Source of the DNA: Odoribacter sp. Z80
GTDB lineage: Bacteria > Bacteroidota > Bacteroidia > Bacteroidales > Marinifilaceae
Length of the DNA: 64,000 nt
Reading direction: 5' to 3'
NCBI RefSeq assembly: GCF_009935865.1
Contig: NZ_QWEL01000002.1
Coordinates: forward strand, 248,001 to 312,000
Shown here: piece after piece, positions 15,392-25,645 of the stretch
Layout of the letters: the number at the start of each line of letters is the position of its first letter
Position numbering within the stretch: the stretch's first letter is position 1
Notes under the pieces: model-generated
Database searches by the model: none
The model's input: only the letters and a program-made list of their open reading frames with translations
What the model was told of the DNA's origin: nothing
Program-made: the position numbers and the translations under genes

Positions 15392-15946
15392 TTAGATTCT
15401 CCCTTATTTTGCGAGGGGAAATATATATATTCTATCGGGATAATTTTAGAAGAAATCATACAAACGACTCATGTAAAACTTCCACACGTACACAAGATAA
15501 TCAGACGTTGTACCTCTGAACATCCTATCCAACGTTACACAAGCACAGACGAAATCATTCATTTGTTCCATTCAAAGAATAAATATTTACCCTATTTATC
15601 CATTCTTTTAATTACAATTCTAACTACGGGTGGTTTACTACTCGGATATCACTGGGGATTAAAACAAAATAGTAAACATCATTCTCAATCCATCAATATC
15701 TATAATCAAATCGTTCAGCAAACACAGCATATAACAAAACTTCGTTGTCAAAAATTGTACGATTGGTATGACTCCATAACAACGGAAGATTCATTATCAC
15801 TTTGGCTAAATGAATACAGTAACCTAGTTCAGGAAATCTATCAGCAAATTGATTCCATTCTTAAACAAAATATGTGCCCCGGAATATCATCTATACAAGA
15901 CAACCTTAAACAAACTTGGGAAAAATATTTGGATAGATTATTATAA
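15392..15946 (+). pseudogene. Protein-kinase-like gene, 5'-truncated, with membrane tail
   Basis: The open frame begins after a stop at 15389 and has no ATG. Its first 60 residues resemble the end of a Ser/Thr protein kinase catalytic domain: YIYSIGIILEEII (subdomain IX type), then HVHKIIRRCTSEHPIQRYTSTDEI (subdomain XI with the conserved Arg). A membrane segment follows (PYLSILLITILTTGGLLLGY) and an outer helical domain. A TTG at 15563 could start a 127-residue membrane-anchored remnant. The missing N-terminal two-thirds would lie beyond the inserted element, which suggests that the integrase used this gene or its edge as a target. Confidence 0.6.
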
Positions 15947-16022
15947 CAAAAATCAAAAAAAATCCTTGACTTCTCCACCTGCTTTAAGAATAAATAATGA
16001 GTGAAATGAATAATATACCATT

Positions 16023-17288
16023 TCATAAATTCAAGAGCCACTTCCAAACTGGAATAATCTCGATGACTTTATGGTCTATCTCTAGGACTTGTTCGGAATC
16101 ACGCGTGATCACCATTAATTTTTTACATTCCAACACATTCGATAGCTTCAATAAAGCACTTATTTCCCGGTCAAAAGTACCATCACTATTATCAAGATTA
16201 TAGCAAACTTGAATAGCTACCGCTTCATCCGGAATATAAAAATCCACTTCAACTGCCTGGTTATAAAAAAACACGGCATCATTTCGTCCATATTTACGTA
16301 ACAAATTGATGGCAACGAGATTTTCCAGCAATGAAGTTTCTCCGTCAAGTAAAAAAAGATTCAGAATCCCGTTATCTGTGAAATAATACTTAGGATTAGT
16401 TTCTTTGTCAACAAGCTTACCCGCTATATTTTGGATGGAAGAAATCAACCAAGTATCTTTCGCATATTCAATATAATTGATGATAGTTGTTTTACCGACT
16501 TTTACCCCTGTCGAGGAAACGATATTAGCAACCCGAGTAAATGACATAGGTTGCTTTACACTTTCAGCCAACTTTTTAAACAACACACGCAACGCAAAAG
16601 TATTTTCCACCGAATGGCGGGCTGCAATATCCCCTAAATAGATCTTTTGATAAACACTGGTCAGATAATCACGCTTGGCTGAAAATTCTGCTCCTTCAGG
16701 AAATCCGCCATAGTAAAAATAATCATTGAATTTTCTCAATATCTCCGCTCTGGTTTCAGTCGCAAACAAAGAACGATCATCCACCCTGATATGATTTGCA
16801 TTCAGGAACTCCTTAAAACTATACGGGTAAACATTAATCGGAATATAACGTCCGCCTAAAGTAGTTTGTATGTCCTGACTCAACATTTTAGCGTTACTTC
16901 CGGTAATATAAATCCGGTGTTTGGTATCAGCCAGACGGCGGGCAAATTTTTCCCAACCTGCAACATTTTGAATTTCATCCAAAAAAAGGATGGGCTTCTT
17001 TCCATACATTTCCAAATGTACTTCCAAAAGCAAATTCAAATCTTCCAAACACATGCCGACAAGACGCTCATCTTCAAAATTAACGTAAAGCATCTCATCC
17101 CAATGAATTCCCTGCGCCAGTAATTGTTGCATTCGCTGATAAAGCAAGAAAGATTTTCCAGCCCTCCGAATACCCACAAAAACATAATTCCCAAACTCCT
17201 CAAAAGTGAAATTCCTCGGTATTACCTGATATTTCGGAACCTCTACCTGATTATCTGTAATGACTGACTTTAAAATATTTTTGTCCAT
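16023..17288 (-). CDS. AAA+ ATPase with DUF4143 (AAA_14 family)
   Basis: A 421-residue protein from ATG 17288 (MDKNILKSVITDNQ). The Walker A is FVGIRRAGKSFLLYQ at about residue 35-48, the Walker B is KPILFLDEIQNV at about 100, and a sensor-like ITGSNAKMLS follows. The C-terminal half has the DUF4143 nuclease-like domain with AVEVDFYI and AIQVCYNL. These ATPases are common in Bacteroidota and their role is poorly defined. The start is chosen over upstream in-frame ATGs because the promoter and operators lie between them. It appears to be ordinary chromosome between the mobile element and the defence operon. Confidence 0.85.
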   Translation of the reverse strand: MDKNILKSVITDNQVEVPKYQVIPRNFTFEEFGNYVFVGIRRAGKSFLLYQRMQQLLAQGIHWDEMLYVNFEDERLVGMCLEDLNLLLEVHLEMYGKKPILFLDEIQNVAGWEKFARRLADTKHRIYITGSNAKMLSQDIQTTLGGRYIPINVYPYSFKEFLNANHIRVDDRSLFATETRAEILRKFNDYFYYGGFPEGAEFSAKRDYLTSVYQKIYLGDIAARHSVENTFALRVLFKKLAESVKQPMSFTRVANIVSSTGVKVGKTTIINYIEYAKDTWLISSIQNIAGKLVDKETNPKYYFTDNGILNLFLLDGETSLLENLVAINLLRKYGRNDAVFFYNQAVEVDFYIPDEAVAIQVCYNLDNSDGTFDREISALLKLSNVLECKKLMVITRDSEQVLEIDHKVIEIIPVWKWLLNL

Positions 17289-17299
17289 CTTGCTACATC

Positions 17300-17351
17300 T
17301 GTCTTGCATACAGGACAAATATAAGCTATTTTTGTCTTGTATGCAAGACAA
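17300..17351 (-). promoter_or_regulatory. Promoter and paired palindromic operators of the DUF4143 gene
   Basis: On the minus strand, TATATTTG at 17323-17316 is a good -7 box. It lies between two related palindromes, TGTCTTGCATACAGGACA (17300-17317) and a 20-bp one of the form TTGTCTTG-TATG-CAAGACAA (17332-17351). The sites overlap the -33 region and the transcript start, as expected for autoregulation. Confidence 0.65.
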
Positions 17352-17618
17352 CCTAATTATATCTACACAACTCTCTTAATAAAGATTAGGAGTACCTGCA
17401 ACGAAGTTATCACCGAATTAAGAAAAAAAGGACGGCTTGAGGATTATGAGAAAACTGAAAAATATTATACCTCAAACAATGTATATTTAACGCTTCGGGA
17501 TAAGCTCAACAAGGCTATTCAAAACGGCCATAAATTATTAAAAAACACAAAGGAAAATCCTCAATGTTCACATACCCGGATTTTTGAGGTGTTCGACCAA
17601 TTTCTAAAAATAAATTAA
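17337..17618 (+). CDS. Hypothetical short frame, possible gene remnant
   Basis: A 93-codon frame whose residues 17-93 look protein-like (STCNEVITELRKKGRLEDYEKTEKYY, then LRDKLNKAIQNGHKLL). Its nominal start lies inside the operator of the divergent gene, so the real start, if any, is not here. No domain is recognised. It may be the C-terminal scrap of a lost gene at the edge of the defence operon. Confidence 0.3.
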   Translation: MYARQPNYIYTTLLIKIRSTCNEVITELRKKGRLEDYEKTEKYYTSNNVYLTLRDKLNKAIQNGHKLLKNTKENPQCSHTRIFEVFDQFLKIN

Positions 17619-17645
17619 TATTCTTCCCCTCTTTTATAACAAAAA

Positions 17646-20600
17646 TTACCGTCCTCTCCTCATAGCATCGAATACAGAAAGGCTACTGACGTCTCCGTCA
17701 ATCTTCCTTTTTAAAGTTTCCACGTATTCCTTACTCCAAAAAGGATGAGTTAAAAGACATCTTTTATTTTTACTTTCAATCAAGTATAATCCTGATTCTA
17801 TCTTGTTCACAGTTCCCTTATATTTCTGTGCAACCTTTGTTGCTATTTTCTCTATAAACTTTTTCCAATAAACTATATTAAAGGAAATTTCACTTCCCGA
17901 TTGCTGGGACAAACGGGCCATATCGAAAGCCAACCGCCAATCCAGCACAGAATGAAACTCCTGATTATAATAATCCCTCAGACAATCATAACAAGAACCC
18001 ATACATTCTTCACCATGTTTTTCAAGTACCAATTCTTTATAAAGCCGCCCATCCACACGGAGTGGGTCAATCAAAGCTTCCCGTGCAATTTTCGCATCAC
18101 TGTTCAGATAATTGCAATAACCGGCTCCATTTTCCAGCCGTTCCACAAAAAACACCTGCCCTTCTTTATTAGCAATACGGAAACCCAGGTCCAGTTCATT
18201 CGACTCTATATCCAGGCAATCGCAAACCGACTTACGTAATAAATATCCCCAGGATAAATAAGCAGCCCTTACCGCTTTATGATTTACATTTTCTGCCAAA
18301 GGATTCAAATCAATATACTGATCTACAGAAGCAATCGTAGCCACTAATACCCCAGTGGTTTTACTGGCAATCAAAGCATAGTTTTCACAATTCTCAACCC
18401 GGCCCGGAAGTATTTCCGAAGAACAAAAACGTCCGGAACTATTTTTTAACTTGCCGATTGGAAACAATTGTCCGTCATTGGTATTAATCTGATGTACCAA
18501 ACCTGTTTCCGGAATCTTATTGGTACAAATCTTCAGTTGGTCCACAATCCGTTCCGTTTCCATTTTCGAATCAGCATCGAGGCAAATCCCGCTCGCATGG
18601 GAGGTCCATTCAAATATTCCATTAAAATCCTGTGACGGATTATCGTAATCTACACAAAAGCCCAAAGGAGAACAAACTTTCGCCTCCTCCATTCTCGTCT
18701 GACAAGTAGGACAGACGATACGATCCATTTCTTTCACCGTAGTGAATCCACAATTCTTACACAAATAAACTTTCGTATTCAACTCATTCAATCCGTTTTT
18801 TTCTGAAATTGCACCGCGATAGGGTTCGTAGTGTACAAAGCCTACGGACTTGAAAACCTTTTTATCTTTCACGACCTCACACCCCGGAGCAAAAGTACTG
18901 ATAGCCAAATCCAGATTCCGGTCAATCACATGTTCCGGCGGCCATACTTTCGGAGCACATTCATACAAATAACGTGTCCGTGTAGGGAAACCAAACATGG
19001 GAAGCAAACCGGCATTACTCAAACGTTCACTTAAAGCTTGTTGCGGATAGTGTTTGCTGTCTTCACAGATACGGTCTACTTCGGAAACGAAATCATTACC
19101 AATAAATTTCTCGATGTTTTGCTTATCCGCCCGGGAAATATTAGTTTGCCGACATACCACCTCAATGATTCTTTTGATTTCTTTCTGATTGGTTCCAATC
19201 CAACTGATTACCAGACTTCTATTTTCCCTCCATTTTGCAGCAAGACCAAACTGACCATGTACATTATCATTTTCACGCCCCGGTCTGTCGAAACCTGTGA
19301 AAACCTTATTCAACATCTGTTTCACCACCATTCTCCGGGCTATATCACTACTCCTCAACTCCAGATACGGGTCCCTTGGTTGGGCAGCTACCATTCTCTC
19401 GGTTTGTATATAATGCGTCATATCATGGCTATTGGCTTTTGCCACCGTCAACGCCACCGACAAAGCATGTCCACGCCGACCCGCACGTCCGACCCGCTGC
19501 TGATAATTAAAACGCTGTGGCGGGACATTCCCCATCATTACAGCAGAAAGGGAACCGATGTCTACTCCGGCTTCCATAGTCGTCGTGACACTTAGCAAAT
19601 CTATTTCGTCCACTTCGGGTTTCTCATTTTTCAGGAATATTCCCTGGAATTGCCGTTGCCGCTGCATGGAATCCAGTCTGGAAGTTTGTCCGGTCAGTTC
19701 CTCACAATGCAAACGATAAGGTTTTGCCGTCGTTGCCAGATACACATAATAATCATCCGTATTTTTTATATCTTTCTCACTAAGCACCGTCGCCGCCCCT
19801 AATTTTGCAAAGCAGTTACAACATACTCCACAAGAGGGATTCAAATGTACCGTTTTACACTTAGGACATATCCAAACCGGATCGCCTTCCTCCGCCTTTT
19901 TAAAAAAAAGCCCTTCTCCGGTCAAACGGACTTCCTGTTGTTCAATTATATTCTTATTCAACAATATATCCTGCAATTTATTCAGATGATGACGGTCTGT
20001 TTTTCGATAATAACCGTCCTGAGGATAAACAGCCTTTGAATAACGAATCACCTGGCGTGGGAATGCACCCGAACGATACCTGGACTCATGACCGCTAATT
20101 CTCCATTTTTCACCCAATAATCGTACGACCACATCGGCAAACTGCCGGAAAGTTTCGTCTTCACCCGTCAGATTCAAAGTCATATATCCTAATTTCAACG
20201 CCTCAAACGACCTGTTTTTATGAGCAAACACGGTAATCAATTGTTCGATAGAACAACGCCGGACAATACGGTTCCAAAAATCGGTTTCCCGGCCTTCCAA
20301 AGGTCCGCTGGCTTTTCCCTTTTCCCATACAAACAAATCCTTCCATTTCATATTCCCGCTTTCCTGGTATTTCGGATGCGGTCCTGCCGGATTTACACCA
20401 AGGTTTAATAACTGTTGCCGGACCTTGTCCCCGATAATATACAAAGGAGTTATACCAGCCTTTAGCTGTTTATCCACATTCTCCCTTTCCGCAGCAGACA
20501 ATTTGTGATAACGGAAAACTTGTAACACCAATCTTGGATGAATTTCTTCCATCCGCTCCAAAACCACTTTCTCCTCCTCCGACAAAGCCTCCTCTCCCTT

Positions 20601-22790
20601 ATCCCTCACCTTTTTCAATACAATCAAAGAAGCATCCTGTGCTTCCAGTGAATTTAAAACAATGTGCCGGAGAATATCCCGGTAATGATCCAACTCAACC
20701 CCGGCAGACAATTTCGCCGCAGATTGGCGGCTATCAGAAAACAAAACCAGCTTTGCCGGTTTCCTTTCCTCTTCTGACAATACCCGAATCAATGCATCAG
20801 CCAATATCTGGTTTACTTTCTGTACACCCGTATTATACTGGCCAAGCGGAGTAAGGGTGTGCTTATCCTTTACAGGATAGCTTGTTTCGCAACAAGGACA
20901 TATCTCCGGATATTTTACGGGATAATCTTTGTCGGAGATAAAAACACCACAATTCCCATCCCTGCTCATTTTGACAGTTCCAAATTCCGAATCATAATTA
21001 CATTTTACCCACTTTTCTTTTTCCGGTAATTCCTGACTACGAGGCCAAAGGGTGTAATATTTATCCGGTTCATCTGTTTCTATATGATCCGGTGACAAAT
21101 AAGTATGTCCGTGCTCTTCTGCCGCATATCCCCCTAAAAACATTTCTCCGCAATTCCGGCAAATCACCGCTTCCAATACCACGCTACCACATTCGCAAAA
21201 GGTTTGAGGAGAACGGTACAATTTCCCGATTTTCCTTTCCGAAGACCTGAATTCTTCTGCAACAGCAGAACAACGGGGATTGGAACAGGCCCACAATCCT
21301 TCTATGTTTCTGAAAAAATTATGCATGCGGATAGGTTGTACGGCCATCCCGGCTGCATTTTGAGCAGTACACAAGAGAATTAAAAATCCTTCCAGGGCTG
21401 CTTTCGCTTCATTCAACCCCATACCCGAAAACAAAAGGGTTGCCATTTCATCATATTTTTTGGGTACTAACTGTCGTTCTTCATTTTCCAGTACTTTTTT
21501 TAAATATTCAGGAACAGCATATTTCCGTACGCAGTCCCACAAGGTATCACATTTCACTTGCTCTAAAAAATGCATGATAGCCTCCTGTTCACCGATATCG
21601 CAGCTTTCAGCGGAAAGCTGAATCAACTCCCGGACTGGCAGCTCCACGGAGGGAACATCGACAGGAACATAAGGAGGATTATAAAACATCTGAAAACGTT
21701 CCTTATCCTGCACTCCAAAAAATCCGCTCAAATAAGCCCTTGTTTTTTCATTATCCTGCATGGATGCACTCGAAGCCAGAAACTGTACCTGCGGTGAATC
21801 CGGGGTCAAGCCTAAACGGTCCAACAAAAGCCTTAACAAATAAGCCACCTCTGTCCCCGCCGTTCCCCGGTAAGTGTGCATTTCGTCCACAACCAAATGG
21901 AATATATGCGAAGAATCTTCCTGTAACCACGCCTTTGTTGCTTCAAAAATCGGAGCCTCCTCTTTTCTCATCAGCATAATATTCAGCATAGAGTAGTTAG
22001 TAATCAATATATCAGGCGGGGTCTTCTTCATCGTTTTCCGCTCCCAGAGCTCTGCCGAATCTGCTTCAGTACAAGGAACATGATACAAAAGTTCTTCATT
22101 GTTTGCTTCACCGGCCGTTTCACAGGCAGCCCTGTATTCCCGATTTGCAATTTCATAATCAGTACCCTCTCCCCGGGGAGTTAATCCCGTATATCTCCCG
22201 AAATAAAACCGATGTCCATTCCGGTGCTCATCCAGCCAATCCCGGGCACCTCCTGCCGTCGCGGATTTACTGTTCAAGGCTTTACGCAAACGAATCATCT
22301 GGTCTTCCGCCAAAGCATTCAACGGATATAGAATCAATGTTCTGACTGCCCGGGTCCGCTTCTCTTGCCATTGTCTTGATTCGTTCACTAAATCACAAAT
22401 AACAGGCAAAAGGAAACATTCTGTCTTACCCGAACCGGTTCCCGTCGTAGCTACGATGTGTTTTCTTGCACCGATTGCATTCACTAAAGCCTCAGCCTGG
22501 TGCTTATACAGCTTTCTGGGGTTCCCGTCTATATCCGCAAACAATCCTTTCCTTGCAAAATCGGCAAAATCGGAACCAATTCCTGATTGCTGACAAACAA
22601 GTTCCAACGTATCACCTTCAGGGTATTTGGGAACCAGTTCAATAATCGGAGGCTGACAAATCACACCCGGTACTTCATATAACTTCCGGCGTTCCCGCGC
22701 CAGTCCCTCATCAGCCAAAGGCAGTCCTACCTCTATATATCTCAGGTACATATCCTTTAGGGTTTCCCAAATTTTATACGGATTTTTCAT
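17646..22790 (-). CDS. Large DEAD/DEAH helicase with DUF1998 C-terminus
   Basis: A 1714-residue superfamily 2 helicase. Walker A is TTGTGSGKT at residues 115-123, motif II is DEMH at 302-305 (LVVDEMHTYRGTAG), and the second RecA domain carries TTMEAGVDIGSL and QRVGRAGRRG. Several Cys clusters (CSNPRC, CECG, CRNCGE, CPCCE, CPKCK, CGVCCNC) imply zinc-binding inserts. The last 250 residues match DUF1998: VERLENGAGYC, then CMGSCYDCLRDYYNQ. The layout is like DrmA of DISARM and DruE of Druantia, which are defence helicases. It is the last gene of a seven-gene operon, 156 bases after its neighbour, so it may also have its own promoter. Confidence 0.88.
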   Translation of the reverse strand: MKNPYKIWETLKDMYLRYIEVGLPLADEGLARERRKLYEVPGVICQPPIIELVPKYPEGDTLELVCQQSGIGSDFADFARKGLFADIDGNPRKLYKHQAEALVNAIGARKHIVATTGTGSGKTECFLLPVICDLVNESRQWQEKRTRAVRTLILYPLNALAEDQMIRLRKALNSKSATAGGARDWLDEHRNGHRFYFGRYTGLTPRGEGTDYEIANREYRAACETAGEANNEELLYHVPCTEADSAELWERKTMKKTPPDILITNYSMLNIMLMRKEEAPIFEATKAWLQEDSSHIFHLVVDEMHTYRGTAGTEVAYLLRLLLDRLGLTPDSPQVQFLASSASMQDNEKTRAYLSGFFGVQDKERFQMFYNPPYVPVDVPSVELPVRELIQLSAESCDIGEQEAIMHFLEQVKCDTLWDCVRKYAVPEYLKKVLENEERQLVPKKYDEMATLLFSGMGLNEAKAALEGFLILLCTAQNAAGMAVQPIRMHNFFRNIEGLWACSNPRCSAVAEEFRSSERKIGKLYRSPQTFCECGSVVLEAVICRNCGEMFLGGYAAEEHGHTYLSPDHIETDEPDKYYTLWPRSQELPEKEKWVKCNYDSEFGTVKMSRDGNCGVFISDKDYPVKYPEICPCCETSYPVKDKHTLTPLGQYNTGVQKVNQILADALIRVLSEEERKPAKLVLFSDSRQSAAKLSAGVELDHYRDILRHIVLNSLEAQDASLIVLKKVRDKGEEALSEEEKVVLERMEEIHPRLVLQVFRYHKLSAAERENVDKQLKAGITPLYIIGDKVRQQLLNLGVNPAGPHPKYQESGNMKWKDLFVWEKGKASGPLEGRETDFWNRIVRRCSIEQLITVFAHKNRSFEALKLGYMTLNLTGEDETFRQFADVVVRLLGEKWRISGHESRYRSGAFPRQVIRYSKAVYPQDGYYRKTDRHHLNKLQDILLNKNIIEQQEVRLTGEGLFFKKAEEGDPVWICPKCKTVHLNPSCGVCCNCFAKLGAATVLSEKDIKNTDDYYVYLATTAKPYRLHCEELTGQTSRLDSMQRQRQFQGIFLKNEKPEVDEIDLLSVTTTMEAGVDIGSLSAVMMGNVPPQRFNYQQRVGRAGRRGHALSVALTVAKANSHDMTHYIQTERMVAAQPRDPYLELRSSDIARRMVVKQMLNKVFTGFDRPGRENDNVHGQFGLAAKWRENRSLVISWIGTNQKEIKRIIEVVCRQTNISRADKQNIEKFIGNDFVSEVDRICEDSKHYPQQALSERLSNAGLLPMFGFPTRTRYLYECAPKVWPPEHVIDRNLDLAISTFAPGCEVVKDKKVFKSVGFVHYEPYRGAISEKNGLNELNTKVYLCKNCGFTTVKEMDRIVCPTCQTRMEEAKVCSPLGFCVDYDNPSQDFNGIFEWTSHASGICLDADSKMETERIVDQLKICTNKIPETGLVHQINTNDGQLFPIGKLKNSSGRFCSSEILPGRVENCENYALIASKTTGVLVATIASVDQYIDLNPLAENVNHKAVRAAYLSWGYLLRKSVCDCLDIESNELDLGFRIANKEGQVFFVERLENGAGYCNYLNSDAKIAREALIDPLRVDGRLYKELVLEKHGEECMGSCYDCLRDYYNQEFHSVLDWRLAFDMARLSQQSGSEISFNIVYWKKFIEKIATKVAQKYKGTVNKIESGLYLIESKNKRCLLTHPFWSKEYVETLKRKIDGDVSSLSVFDAMRRGR

Positions 22791-22946
22791 ACGATTATAA
22801 TTTTATTGTTAAGTCCACCGACTTTTTTAATATTTTCTTATGCTCTTTGTTTAAAGACCATTAAAACATTGAAAGGGATCAGTAATTTTAAACGGTTATC
22901 TATACAAAAACCGGATTTAAACATCATTTTATCCTCTTCAAATAAT

Positions 22947-23843
22947 TCACAGGATTGAAACAGCATAGCCCAAAATCCGCTCTAACTGAGTACACATTTT
23001 TGGAGTAATACAACTAAAGCGGATATTTTTCCTGGCTTCAACGACACCTTTCTCCAAATGCAGAGAAGCAAGGCGTAACAACCGTTCCAATGTAACAGGT
23101 AAATAACGGGTACCTTGAAAAACCAATTCCTGTTTTTTCTGCTCATATTCCACCGTCAACCTCTGTTCATACAAAGCCAAATAGCATTCCACCACATTCA
23201 TTGCTTCCGAATTCCATTGTCTGGCAGGGATTTCATAACATTCCTTATCGAAACCGGCAAAATACTCCCGTGTTCCATCTTCATTCGAAGTCTTATATCT
23301 TCCCGGCTTCAAGTTTTCACTTTCCATTACCCAATCCCATGCAAACCTATAGGAGCAATACCTATATTTCAATACAACCTCCCTTTTTTCAAAGCTCTTT
23401 ATCACATTTTCCAACACCGGATATTGACTTAACATAGGCAATACCTCCACCGGACTGGTCCTCACGTTCCATTCCTGACCCAATTTCCTAATCTCCTCTT
23501 TCCCCGCCACCAAACGAAATAATCCCGGACTTTCTCCGTAAACTTTATATTTTGCTGCAATTTCTGCTTTCATATTTTCCGGTATATTCACAGCAATTCC
23601 TCTATTTTCCGGTTTGTTATACACTAAGCAAGGTAATGTCCTTGCATATTTACCCTCTCCCGCAAATTCAATTATTCCGGTCCGGAAAAGCGGATAAAAT
23701 ACAGCAGCCAATACATTTGGAAGGGGTATATTGTATGCCTGAGCCAAATCGCTACATGCCCCCTTGATTTGCTCCCAGGAACGTATACCCCAATGTTCCA
23801 TCCATTTCAGAAACAGGCCTTGTAATTGTTCCGGTTCTATCAT
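22947..23843 (-). CDS. Unknown protein of the composite defence operon (298 aa)
   Basis: No family is recognised. The N-terminal 60 residues look like a helical or winged-helix domain (FLKWMEHWGIRSWEQIKG, then VLAAVFYPLFRTGIIEFAG). The middle and C-terminus mix strands and helices, with LERLLRLASLHLEKGVVEARKNIRFS near 255. There is no signal peptide or membrane segment. Its ATG overlaps the stop of the 601-residue gene by four bases (ATGA), so translation is coupled. By position it could be an adaptor between the AAA-like protein and the helicase. Confidence 0.75.
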   Translation of the reverse strand: MIEPEQLQGLFLKWMEHWGIRSWEQIKGACSDLAQAYNIPLPNVLAAVFYPLFRTGIIEFAGEGKYARTLPCLVYNKPENRGIAVNIPENMKAEIAAKYKVYGESPGLFRLVAGKEEIRKLGQEWNVRTSPVEVLPMLSQYPVLENVIKSFEKREVVLKYRYCSYRFAWDWVMESENLKPGRYKTSNEDGTREYFAGFDKECYEIPARQWNSEAMNVVECYLALYEQRLTVEYEQKKQELVFQGTRYLPVTLERLLRLASLHLEKGVVEARKNIRFSCITPKMCTQLERILGYAVSIL

Positions 23844-25645
23844 TTATCTTCCAGTATTACGCTCAATTCGTCATTCGTCTCTGTTTTCAATTGCCGGGGC
23901 CGGACCTCTTCTCTCAATATCTTAAAATTCCCATAAGATAGCCAAGCATTATCTATCGGCTTACCTTCCCATATTTCCTCCTGCTTCTCCCGCTGTTTAA
24001 AACCCCAGGCTCCCCAGTTTTTATAAATCATCCCGTAAAGAGGTAAACCGATTTCCGGCATTTGCACGGGAGCAACCGTTGCAACAATACGCAGATTATC
24101 GGGGAAAGCAGTCGCACCGTAAGGAATCGTTCTGCGTACACCGCTTATGCAATCCAATAGCGGACGAGCATAACATTCCGGAGCAGACAGATTAATATCT
24201 TCCAATATAAACAAATGTATCATATCCGGACAAGCATAACAGGATTCCCAAAGTTCACCTAAACCCCCATCCCATAATTGCTCAAAATGAATCCAATCCG
24301 GCTCCACCTGACGAATCATATATTTTGCCTTACCCACCAAATCCAACAAAGCAAGTCCATAACCTATATCTCCCACCAACATGGCCTTATAGTATAAAAA
24401 AGTATCCAGCAATAAATCCTGATCCCGTACGGCCTGGCCTCTTTCTTTCAGGAAACCTCCCAACTGTCTTTCTATCTCATCCCGACTCAGCAATTCCACT
24501 GCCTTTACCTCCGGAATAAGTTCTTCCAATAAATAAGACTTCTTTCCTCCTACAGTTCCCAATGCACTTTCCTGGAAAAATTTAAAATCCTGCAATAACC
24601 GTTGCTTATTATCCACAACATAAGAAACTTCATTGTTCAATTCTTTTATTTTCCCTTCCAACTTTGACACCATTTTTTCTTTTTGAGCAATCTCTTTCTG
24701 CCATTTATTCTTCTGTTGCTCTGCAATTTTCTTTTGATTTTCTATTTCCTCTTTCAAATCTTCCAATTCATTATCAAATTCCCGCTGATACTCCTCCTTA
24801 TAAACCTGCATATTATGCTGAAATAGCTGTTTTATCTCATCCGAACAATTAATCAGGCTTTGAATCTCCTTTTGGTTCAAATCTATCTCTTCCCACAATT
24901 TCAATATCCGCTCACACCTCACTTTTTCCAATTCCGCATCTTCCGTACTTACATTCCCAAACAAATCCGGAAAATATTTTCTCCATTCCGTTTCTTCATC
25001 CAAACGTTTGACTACTTCCCTTTCCTTTATTCTTTCCCTGAACCATTCAAACAACTGCGTATTCGTCATAGCATCCAGTACAATATACTCACTTTCCGGT
25101 TCCTTCAGCAATCTCAATTCCTTTTTGCCATCATAAATAAGACAAGTATCCAAATCCCACATCCGGATTCTTTTTTTATAGGCAGGTGATATGATTCCGG
25201 ATTTTATGCGCAGTTTACCAATTAAATATTTATCTGTATAAAGATAGAAATCGCCCTCATAGCCATTGAAATCTATACTCAGCTTTTGCAAATCAATCAC
25301 ATATTCAGCCTTAAAATCCATCTGATTCTCTAACCGGAATAATTTGAAAACAGAATATGTCTCCACTTCACCACACAATACGTATTTATCCTTACCTTCA
25401 TCACCTTCTTCCAATTTTGTATTCACGGTATAATCAAAACGAATAAAATCACCTTCTTCAAAATTATACTTTGTAAAAAAAGAAATCCCGAAAACATGTC
25501 CTATCCCCGGAAAAAGTTCCGTTGCTTCTTCGGTACTCAAAAGTTGAATTTTCTTATTTTCCTGTTCCAAAGCAACTACCTTAATCCGGCAGCAGCCACC
25601 ATTTAAATGTTTGCCTACAATGCCGACAACCTTACTTTTTCCCAT
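23840..25645 (-). CDS. Coiled-coil protein with a degenerate McrB-like AAA+ domain
   Basis: A 601-residue protein with three parts. Residues 1-190 are strand-rich. Residues about 225-350 are a strong coiled coil (LEDLKEEIENQKKIAEQQKNK and on). The C-terminal part resembles a McrB-type AAA+ domain that has lost its nucleotide-binding residues. At the P-loop position it reads MLVGDIGYGLALLDLVG, without GKS/T. It then has VEPDWIHFEQLWDGG and the Walker B-like HLFILEDINLSAPECYARPLLDCI, and DNLRIVATVAPVQMP where McrB has its sensor. This is a pattern reading and needs structure comparison. It overlaps the upstream gene by 14 bases. Confidence 0.75.
   Translation of the reverse strand: MGKSKVVGIVGKHLNGGCCRIKVVALEQENKKIQLLSTEEATELFPGIGHVFGISFFTKYNFEEGDFIRFDYTVNTKLEEGDEGKDKYVLCGEVETYSVFKLFRLENQMDFKAEYVIDLQKLSIDFNGYEGDFYLYTDKYLIGKLRIKSGIISPAYKKRIRMWDLDTCLIYDGKKELRLLKEPESEYIVLDAMTNTQLFEWFRERIKEREVVKRLDEETEWRKYFPDLFGNVSTEDAELEKVRCERILKLWEEIDLNQKEIQSLINCSDEIKQLFQHNMQVYKEEYQREFDNELEDLKEEIENQKKIAEQQKNKWQKEIAQKEKMVSKLEGKIKELNNEVSYVVDNKQRLLQDFKFFQESALGTVGGKKSYLLEELIPEVKAVELLSRDEIERQLGGFLKERGQAVRDQDLLLDTFLYYKAMLVGDIGYGLALLDLVGKAKYMIRQVEPDWIHFEQLWDGGLGELWESCYACPDMIHLFILEDINLSAPECYARPLLDCISGVRRTIPYGATAFPDNLRIVATVAPVQMPEIGLPLYGMIYKNWGAWGFKQREKQEEIWEGKPIDNAWLSYGNFKILREEVRPRQLKTETNDELSVILEDK

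Noticed and set aside
1-15400. Direct repeats marking both attachment sites of the left element
   Set aside because: I compared the integrase-side gap with the left end by eye and found no convincing match. The left end may lie outside the window.
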